Source: Gemella haemolysans (lineage in GTDB: Bacteria > Bacillota > Bacilli > Staphylococcales > Gemellaceae). From it: DNA of 64,000 bases. Shown one piece after another: positions 54,804-64,000 of the stretch. Numbering within the stretch: the first letter of the stretch is position 1; each line of letters begins with the position of its first letter. A program made the position numbers and the translations under genes. The notes under the pieces were generated by a model. It saw nothing but the letters and a program-made list of their open reading frames with translations, was not told the DNA's origin and did not search any database. The stretch is from positions 26,318 to 90,317 of the forward strand of contig NZ_KQ959924.1 in the NCBI RefSeq assembly GCF_001553035.1, read 5' to 3'.

Positions 54804-54835
54804 TTCATCTAAGATTCATAAAAGAAATTTATAAT
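54804..54835 (+). promoter_or_regulatory. Fourth copy of the direct-repeat operator with its promoter
   Basis: TTCAT (54804-54808), six bases, TTCAT (54815-54819), then TATAAT at 54830-54835. The half-site spacing (11) and the distance to the -10 (15) equal those of the three copies upstream of copy 1. Confidence 0.82.
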
Positions 54836-54865
54836 AAAAACATAAAGAAAAAAGAGGTAAATAAA

Positions 54866-55507
54866 ATGACTAAAAAAATTAATAACAATGAGATTGAAAC
54901 ATTAGAAGGAGTTTACGAAGAAACAATGAATAGCAATAATCAATATAATGAACAACCCAAAAGAGCAAAAAGAAACTTTTTAAAACCGTTAATTATAGGA
55001 AGTTTAGCAGTAATAGTTACTGGTAGTGTTGGTGCATATGCTTATGATAAATATGAAGAAGGGCAAAGAGCTAAGATTCAAGAAGCGTATTCGAATGTAA
55101 AGATGAATGTTGGACAGCAAACAAATCAAAATAACAATAACGGAAACAATAACAATAATAGTAACAATGGTGATAATGGTTCAAACAGTAATTCGCAAAA
55201 TGATAACCAATCTTCAAATGTTCAAAATAATAATAATAATAATAATAACATCAACACTCAACAAAATGTTCAAAATGCAAAATCACCACAAGAAATTCGT
55301 TCTATAGTAGCACAAGCAATTTCAACGCCAGAACAAAATATTAATTTTGTAAAAATTAAACCTGAGTATGAGGATGACTACGCAGTTCAAAATAATGGAG
55401 TTCCTTTATATGTTTATGAAGTAGAAGCTCGTGCAAATGGATTAGAGTATGATGTAGTCGTTGATGCTGTATCGGGTAAAGTTTTAAAAGTAGAAATAGA
55501 TAACTAA
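54866..55507 (+). CDS. Membrane-anchored PepSY-domain protein, copy 2
   Basis: The 213-residue protein is a tandem duplicate of the previous gene. The N terminus, helix (FLKPLIIGSLAVIVTGSVGAYAYDKYE) and PepSY-like C terminus are nearly the same. The Asn/Ser/Gln-rich linker is about 22 residues longer and includes runs of Asn coded by repeated AAT/AAC, which are prone to slippage. It has its own copy of the operator and promoter. The two proteins may act at different distances from the membrane because of linker length. Confidence 0.85.
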   Translation: MTKKINNNEIETLEGVYEETMNSNNQYNEQPKRAKRNFLKPLIIGSLAVIVTGSVGAYAYDKYEEGQRAKIQEAYSNVKMNVGQQTNQNNNNGNNNNNSNNGDNGSNSNSQNDNQSSNVQNNNNNNNNINTQQNVQNAKSPQEIRSIVAQAISTPEQNINFVKIKPEYEDDYAVQNNGVPLYVYEVEARANGLEYDVVVDAVSGKVLKVEIDN

Positions 55508-55513
55508 AAAAAT

Positions 55514-55557
55514 AAACTGATAGTCTAGAAATAATATCTAGATTATCAGTTTTTTTA
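55514..55557. terminator. Terminator after the PepSY genes
   Basis: ACTGATAGTCTAGA pairs with CTAGATTATCAGT, with one mismatch, and T7 follows. Confidence 0.85.
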
Positions 55558-55606
55558 TTATTTGATAGAAGCGATTTAAAAGAATTGTCAATCCTTGTTG
55601 TATTAA

Positions 55607-56131
55607 TTACTTCCTATTGTTATAAATATAATATCCAATGAAAATAGCGACTATTAAATATAAATTAAAGTTAGGGTTAGCAATATAAAATATCATAGCC
55701 TTATAAGATAGACGCATTAGTAATCCTTGGATAATCGATGGTGCAAAAAGTAAAACTAGTATTATAGAATTATCCATCTTTCTTGCTAAGAATATTATAA
55801 AAATTAATATTAGCAGAAGAATTAGTATTGCTAAATATCTATTTACAATAATATTGAATGCAGTTGGAAATTTAAAAGGATTAAAAAATATTAATAGTGC
55901 TATTATTAATACTAATATTGTAATAATAGTATTCTTAGTACGTTCATCAAGTTTGCTTTTATTAGTATACATGAAAATATAACTTAAGTAGAATCCACCA
56001 AAAATTAATGCTCCAACGACAGCAGCTTCCAATAAATTTAAAGCCATAAAGGGATTAGCCAATATTGGTGACAGATAAAAAAGTACATATATACCAGTTG
56101 CTATTAGTAAATTACGTTTAAAAATTGTCAT
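55607..56131 (-). CDS. Uncharacterised polytopic membrane protein
   Basis: I do not recognise this 174-residue, very hydrophobic protein. It has about five or six membrane helices. A short charged loop in the middle (TNKSKLDERTKN) could be cytoplasmic. It has no recognisable catalytic motif. It follows the smaller membrane protein gene by 13 bases on the minus strand, and the two are probably one operon. Confidence 0.7.
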   Translation of the reverse strand: MTIFKRNLLIATGIYVLFYLSPILANPFMALNLLEAAVVGALIFGGFYLSYIFMYTNKSKLDERTKNTIITILVLIIALLIFFNPFKFPTAFNIIVNRYLAILILLLILIFIIFLARKMDNSIILVLLFAPSIIQGLLMRLSYKAMIFYIANPNFNLYLIVAIFIGYYIYNNRK

Positions 56132-56144
56132 ATGATCTCCTTAT

Positions 56145-56462
56145 TTATTTTATTAATACAGTTAAAGCATAGGCAACAAAAGAAAATACTATTATAAGAA
56201 GTATTAAAACTAAGGCACTTGAATTAAAAATGAAAAACAGTGGTAGAGCCAAAGCAATACTTAGAAGAGGAGTATAAATTGTTCTTTGTATAAAATATGT
56301 TACCAATAGTGTAACCGCGAATGATGAAAATCCATAAGTTAAAATCAAAATAAAGCCAGCTTTATCACTAGTTCCATTATAAAATTTCAAAAAAAGTAGG
56401 GGAACAATATAGTATAAAATACTAGTGAGTAAAAATATCCCCAAAATTGTTTTTCTTTGCAT
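56145..56462 (-). CDS. Uncharacterised small membrane protein
   Basis: The 105-residue protein has three or four predicted membrane helices and a short basic N terminus (MQRKTILG). I do not recognise a family. It precedes the 174-residue membrane protein gene at 55607-56131 and may work with it. A GGAGAT ribosome site lies just before the start on the minus strand. Confidence 0.68.
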   Translation of the reverse strand: MQRKTILGIFLLTSILYYIVPLLFLKFYNGTSDKAGFILILTYGFSSFAVTLLVTYFIQRTIYTPLLSIALALPLFFIFNSSALVLILLIIVFSFVAYALTVLIK

Positions 56463-56584
56463 GATAAAATCTCCATAAATATTGTTTATATTATTGTAAT
56501 ATTTTATGTAGTATAAGTCTAGTGATATAACAAAACTAATAAAAAAATATTTATTGAATCGAGTGAAATATTTTCGGATATCCC

Positions 56585-56613
56585 TTGTTAAAATGAAATA
56601 ATTAGAGTAAAAT
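56585..56613 (+). promoter_or_regulatory. Promoter of upp
   Basis: TTGTTA (56585-56590), a 17-base spacer and TAAAAT (56608-56613). Confidence 0.6.
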
Positions 56614-56647
56614 AAATATAATAATAATACAAAGGAGAACTATAATT

Positions 56648-57277
56648 ATGTCAAAAGTTCATGTTTTTGATCATCCATTGATCCAACATAAATTATCTTT
56701 TATTAGAGATAAAAGAACGGGTTCTAAAGACTTTAGACAACTTACTAACGAAGTAGGTTCTTTAATGGCTTATGAAATCACTCGTGATCTTCCGCTTGAG
56801 GATGTTGAAGTGGAAACTCCAATCCAAACTACTACTTGTAAACGTCTTGCAGGTAAGAAAGTTGTATTCGTTCCAATTCTACGTGCAGGATTAGGAATGG
56901 TAGATGGATTAATGAATTTAATCCCATCTGCGAGAGTAGGTCACGTTGGACTATATCGTGATCCAGAAACTCTACAACCACATGAGTATTTTGTTAAAAT
57001 ACCTAGCAATCCAGAAGAACGTCACTTTATAGTTGTTGACCCAATGTTAGCAACTGGAGGTTCAGCAATTGCAGCAATTGACTCACTTAAACAACGTGGT
57101 GTTACTGATATTAAATTTATGTGTTTAATAGCAGCTCCAGAAGGTGTAAAAGCATTACACGATGCACACCCAGACGTAGATATTTTCATCGCTGGTCTAG
57201 ATGAAAAACTAAATGATCACGGATACATTGTACCAGGATTAGGGGATGCTGGAGACAGAATCTTCGGAACTAAATAG
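56648..57277 (+). CDS. upp: Uracil phosphoribosyltransferase
   Basis: The 209-residue pyrimidine-salvage enzyme makes UMP from uracil and PRPP. The opening [25 protein letters not shown], the substrate segment [14 protein letters not shown] and the PRPP loop [16 protein letters not shown] are all intact, as is the closing [13 protein letters not shown]. It directly precedes the atp operon, the same neighbourhood as in Bacillus, but here the usual atpI between them is missing. Confidence 0.97.
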   Translation: MSKVHVFDHPLIQHKLSFIRDKRTGSKDFRQLTNEVGSLMAYEITRDLPLEDVEVETPIQTTTCKRLAGKKVVFVPILRAGLGMVDGLMNLIPSARVGHVGLYRDPETLQPHEYFVKIPSNPEERHFIVVDPMLATGGSAIAAIDSLKQRGVTDIKFMCLIAAPEGVKALHDAHPDVDIFIAGLDEKLNDHGYIVPGLGDAGDRIFGTK

Positions 57278-57347
57278 AACTAAATAATAGTAGATTATTT
57301 TTAATTAAATCATATAAAATTTAAGAAATCGCTAGCAAATATTATAA

Positions 57348-57367
57348 AATCATATTATAATATGATT
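57348..57367. promoter_or_regulatory. 20-base perfect palindrome upstream of atpB
   Basis: AATCATATTATAATATGATT is a perfect palindrome that contains a TATAAT on each strand. It lies in the 166-base upp-atpB gap and could be an operator or part of the atp promoter. Confidence 0.4.
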
Positions 57368-57443
57368 ATGTATTTCTAATTTTTTATATTACAACAGATT
57401 TAGAAATCTAAAAGTTACTTAAGAAAAGAGGTGAGGGGAATAT

Positions 57444-58172
57444 ATGGAAAAACACACATATCTTATTACCAAATTATTTGGCTATGATATAACGGTTAAT
57501 ATTCCTAGTGTAATCACAACTTTAATAACAGTATTACTTACCTTTGTTATTGTGATGTTTCTAACTAGTAGAATAAAATTAAGACCAGATAGTAAACGTC
57601 AAAATGCGGTTGAATTACTTGCGTATTTCGTTAGTGATAATGTCATCAAAGGTAATGTTAACTGGAAAAAATATGGTAAAGGATTATGGGCAACAGCTCT
57701 AACAATTATTTCACTTGTTGCAGTAGCAAATACTATAGGTGTATTAATAGAAGTTAGTTACAATGAAGTAGTCTATGTCAACTCTGTAACTGCGGATCCA
57801 ACATTTACTTTCTCTCTTGCATTATTAGTGATTGTCTTTACTCATTTTGCAGGAATTAAGTATAAAGGAGTTAAACACTATTTTGGTACATATACTTCTT
57901 CAGGTATAGGTATTACACCATTTAAAGTTATTGAAGAATTCACAAACTTGATGACTTTTTCAATGCGTTTATTCGGTAATATCTATGCAGGTGAAATATT
58001 ATTAGCACTATTAGCAACTCTTACAACAGTAGGATTCTTTGGTGCAATAGCTGGTATGGCAGGACTAGTAGTATGGAAAGGATTCTCTCTATTTATAGGA
58101 TTTATCCAAGCATATATCTTTACTGTCTTAACATTCATTTATTTATCACATAAAATTAGTGATGAACATTAA
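57444..58172 (+). CDS. atpB: F0F1 ATP synthase subunit a
   Basis: The 242-residue membrane subunit forms the proton half-channels. The essential Arg is in TFSMRLFGNIYAGEILLAL. About five to six helices are visible. It is the first gene of an eight-gene atpBEFHAGDC operon, and the usual atpI in front is absent. A GAGGTGAGGGG ribosome region precedes the ATG. Confidence 0.96.
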   Translation: MEKHTYLITKLFGYDITVNIPSVITTLITVLLTFVIVMFLTSRIKLRPDSKRQNAVELLAYFVSDNVIKGNVNWKKYGKGLWATALTIISLVAVANTIGVLIEVSYNEVVYVNSVTADPTFTFSLALLVIVFTHFAGIKYKGVKHYFGTYTSSGIGITPFKVIEEFTNLMTFSMRLFGNIYAGEILLALLATLTTVGFFGAIAGMAGLVVWKGFSLFIGFIQAYIFTVLTFIYLSHKISDEH

Positions 58173-58181
58173 TCTTTTTAA

Positions 58182-58466
<285 letters not shown>

Positions 58467-58519
58467 TTTAGTATAATACTGTAAACAAAAGAACTATGAA
58501 GAATAGGAGCATTTAGTAA

Positions 58520-59044
58520 ATGGAAAATTTAGTATTTTTAGCTACTGAACACTCTTCTCATCAAGGTTTTAATCTAGGAAATATGGCTATTAACATTGTA
58601 GCTGTATTAATCTTATTAGTATTACTGAAAAAATTTGCTTGGGACAAACTTATTGATATGTTAGATGAGCGTCAAAAATTAGTTGAAGGTCAACTTGATG
58701 ATGCAGCTAAAAATCAAAAAGAAGCTTTAATTTTACTTGAAGAAAATCAAGAAAAATTAAAAAATGCGCAACAAGAAATTAAAGTTATGATGGAAGAAGC
58801 TCGTGAACAATCTAAGATTGAAAAACAAGCTATTCTTGAAGAAGCTCGCAAACAAGCAGAACAATTAAAAGTAAATGCTCAAAGAGACATTGAGGACGAG
58901 AAGAAAAGAGCGCTTGAAGAAATCAACAAACAAATTGCTGATTTATCAGTGCTTGTAGCTTCGAAAATTTTAGAAAAAGAATTAGATGGCTCAACACAAA
59001 GTGAATATGTTGATAAAGTCATTAAAGAGGTAGGGGTGAAATAA
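58520..59044 (+). CDS. atpF: F0F1 ATP synthase subunit b
   Basis: The 174-residue peripheral stalk subunit has one N-terminal membrane helix (INIVAVLILLVLLKKFAW) and a long charged coiled coil rich in Glu, Lys and Gln. It holds F1 to subunit a. It overlaps atpH by one base. Confidence 0.95.
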   Translation: MENLVFLATEHSSHQGFNLGNMAINIVAVLILLVLLKKFAWDKLIDMLDERQKLVEGQLDDAAKNQKEALILLEENQEKLKNAQQEIKVMMEEAREQSKIEKQAILEEARKQAEQLKVNAQRDIEDEKKRALEEINKQIADLSVLVASKILEKELDGSTQSEYVDKVIKEVGVK

Positions 59045-59583
59045 TGAGTAAGTCAGTATTAGCTAATAAAATTGGATATTCATTATTTGAAGTTGCAAAA
59101 GAAAATAACACACTAGAAGAAGTTTCTTATGAGTTAAAGGAAGTTGCAAAAGTAGTTAATGGAAACTCTGATTTTGTTACATTGATGAACAACCCTAATT
59201 TAGAAAAAATAAAAAAAATTAACTTGATTGATGCATCATTTGCAGGAGTAAATAAAAATGTTGTGAATGTTGTTAAAATCTTAGCAGGTAATCTGCAAAT
59301 CTCATTAATTAATTTCGTTTTAGAACAATATACTGAATTGTTTAATAAATATTCAAGAAATGTTGTTGTGAAAGCTGAATCAGCTTCACCTTTAACTGAA
59401 GAACAGTTAGAAAATCTAAAAGAAAAAATTAAAAATGAGTTACAACTAGAAAATGTAGAAATTAATAATTTTGTAGATGCAAGTCTTCTAGGTGGTTTAA
59501 AACTTACTTATAATAACAAAGTAGTTGATGCTACTATTAAGGCTAAATTGAATGCTATAAAATCAAAAATTTCTTCAATCTAG
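59044..59583 (+). CDS. atpH: F0F1 ATP synthase subunit delta
   Basis: The 179-residue stalk subunit has an N-terminal helical domain (ANKIGYSLFEVAKENNTLEEVSYEL). The C-terminal segment VVVKAESASPLTEEQLENLKEKI and DASLLGGLKLTYNNKVVDATI are typical of delta/OSCP. It is translationally coupled to atpF (TAATG overlap). Confidence 0.95.
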   Translation: MSKSVLANKIGYSLFEVAKENNTLEEVSYELKEVAKVVNGNSDFVTLMNNPNLEKIKKINLIDASFAGVNKNVVNVVKILAGNLQISLINFVLEQYTELFNKYSRNVVVKAESASPLTEEQLENLKEKIKNELQLENVEINNFVDASLLGGLKLTYNNKVVDATIKAKLNAIKSKISSI

Positions 59584-59610
59584 AAGAAGTTGAAACAAGG
59601 AGGGACATAA

Positions 59611-61113
<1,503 letters not shown>

Positions 61114-61147
61114 GATGATAAGTAGTAGAGTAAAGGTGGTGAACTAA

Positions 61148-62020
<873 letters not shown>

Positions 62021-62044
62021 TAATGAGAAAGGAGAAGCTATTAA

Positions 62045-63475
<1,431 letters not shown>

Positions 63476-63495
63476 TACAAATAGGAGGTAAATAA

Positions 63496-63903
63496 ATGAA
63501 TACTTTAAGTGTAAGCATTGTTACTCCTAATGGAGAAGCTTATAGTGCAAAAGAAGCTTCTATGGTTGTATTGGGAACTACAAGTGGACAACTTGGTGTA
63601 ATGGCTAACCATGTTCCTATGGTTGCATCATTAAAGGTTGGGCCTCTTAAAGTGATTTTTCCTGATGGACGAGAAGAATATCTAGCTGTAAGTGAAGGAT
63701 TTGTGGAAACACATAAAGGCGAAGTAACTATTATAGTTCAAACAGCAGAATTAGGTAAAGATATCGATGTTGAACGTGCTAAAAGAGCGTTACAACGTGC
63801 AGAAGATCGTCTTGCTAAAAAAGAAGATGGTCTTGATGTAAGACGTGCGGAATTAGCTTTAGCTAAAGCTTGTGCTCGTCTGAAGGTAGCTGAACAATTA
63901 TAA
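63496..63903 (+). CDS. atpC: F0F1 ATP synthase subunit epsilon
   Basis: The 135-residue subunit has the N-terminal beta sandwich (SVSIVTPNGEAYSAKEASMVVLGTTSGQLGVMANHVPMVASL). A C-terminal helical hairpin rich in Arg and Ala (RAKRALQRAEDRLAKKE) follows and can inhibit hydrolysis. It closes the atp operon. Confidence 0.96.
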   Translation: MNTLSVSIVTPNGEAYSAKEASMVVLGTTSGQLGVMANHVPMVASLKVGPLKVIFPDGREEYLAVSEGFVETHKGEVTIIVQTAELGKDIDVERAKRALQRAEDRLAKKEDGLDVRRAELALAKACARLKVAEQL

Positions 63904-63943
63904 GAAAAAATGTAGTTCATATTAATTATGGACTACATTTTTT
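63904..63943 (+). terminator. Terminator of the atp operon
   Basis: AAAAAATGTAGTTCATA pairs with TATGGACTACATTTTTT, with one mismatch, followed by T6. The last 57 bases of the window hold nothing I can identify. Confidence 0.9.
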
Positions 63944-64000
63944 CGGCTCTTTGTCAAATTCGGGGCACGGAGAAAAATAGGAAATGAAATCTAGGCAGCA

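Noticed and set aside
55107..55307. Ile/Thr-rich ORF inside PepSY copy 2
   Set aside because: It is an alternative frame of the AAT/AAC-rich linker and low complexity only.

Overview
The window is 64 kb of AT-rich, gene-dense bacterial chromosome from a low-GC Gram-positive (Bacillota, class Bacilli). Gene content and order point to Gemella or a close relative, which is inference from recognition and not a database result. The supporting signs are Staphylococcus-like blocks (Tat genes fused to a Fep/Efe iron operon, an HrcA plus CtsR-like site at dnaK), a Streptococcus-like TrpXYP transporter, class Ib ribonucleotide reductase nrdIEF and an upp-atp cluster. Nearly all of it is chromosomal housekeeping. 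I see no rRNA, canonical tRNA, IS element, prophage or CRISPR array.

Layout. 1-4.8 kb: nrdIEF and two tandem histidine phosphatases. 4.8-6.1 kb: methionine T-box and metA, whose residue Glu111 predicts acetyl-CoA use. 6.1-10.9 kb (minus): Fur-box-controlled fepA/efeO, fepB/efeB, fepC/efeU, tatC, tatA. 11.2-17.6 kb: pnuC, an unknown anchored coiled-coil protein, a HAD phosphatase, an M3 peptidase, def, and prfB without its usual frameshift. 17.9-22.9 kb: CIRCE-hrcA-grpE-dnaK-dnaJ. 23-28.2 kb: yhaM, a secreted-protein pseudogene, and a tandem segmental duplication (LD-carboxypeptidase plus a 3-hydroxyisobutyrate dehydrogenase-like gene) whose second carboxypeptidase has decayed to a C-terminal stub. 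28.3-31.4 kb: menA, yceD-rpmF (zinc-free L32) and a Gfo/Idh/MocA oxidoreductase.

31.4-37.9 kb: aspartate-to-threonine pathway (asd, thrB, thrC on minus; hom and aspartokinase on plus). 37.9-46.8 kb: azoreductase, yigZ, an autoregulated PadR/DUF1700/DUF4097 operon, an LCP ligase, a variant Fpg/MutM, yitT, rnmV-rsmA and a MazG-like gene. 46.8-51.7 kb: an MFS transporter, then an elaborate attenuator-type leader (18-codon ORF with one Trp codon, competing hairpins, two terminators) ahead of trpXYP. 51.7-55.6 kb: a short promoter-terminator unit carrying a tRNA-like T-arm, then a two-component system and two tandem PepSY membrane proteins preceded by four identically spaced copies of a direct-repeat operator/promoter. 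55.6-64 kb: two small membrane proteins, upp, and the complete atpBEFHAGDC operon.

How the genes work together: asd, hom, thrB, thrC and aspartokinase supply homoserine and threonine, and metA draws homoserine toward methionine under T-box control. The TatAC translocase sits with its likely cargo, the Tat-signal DyP peroxidase FepB, in one iron-regulated operon. The most interesting material is regulatory: the trpXYP leader, the tRNA-like RNA, and the repeated operator array upstream of the PepSY pair.
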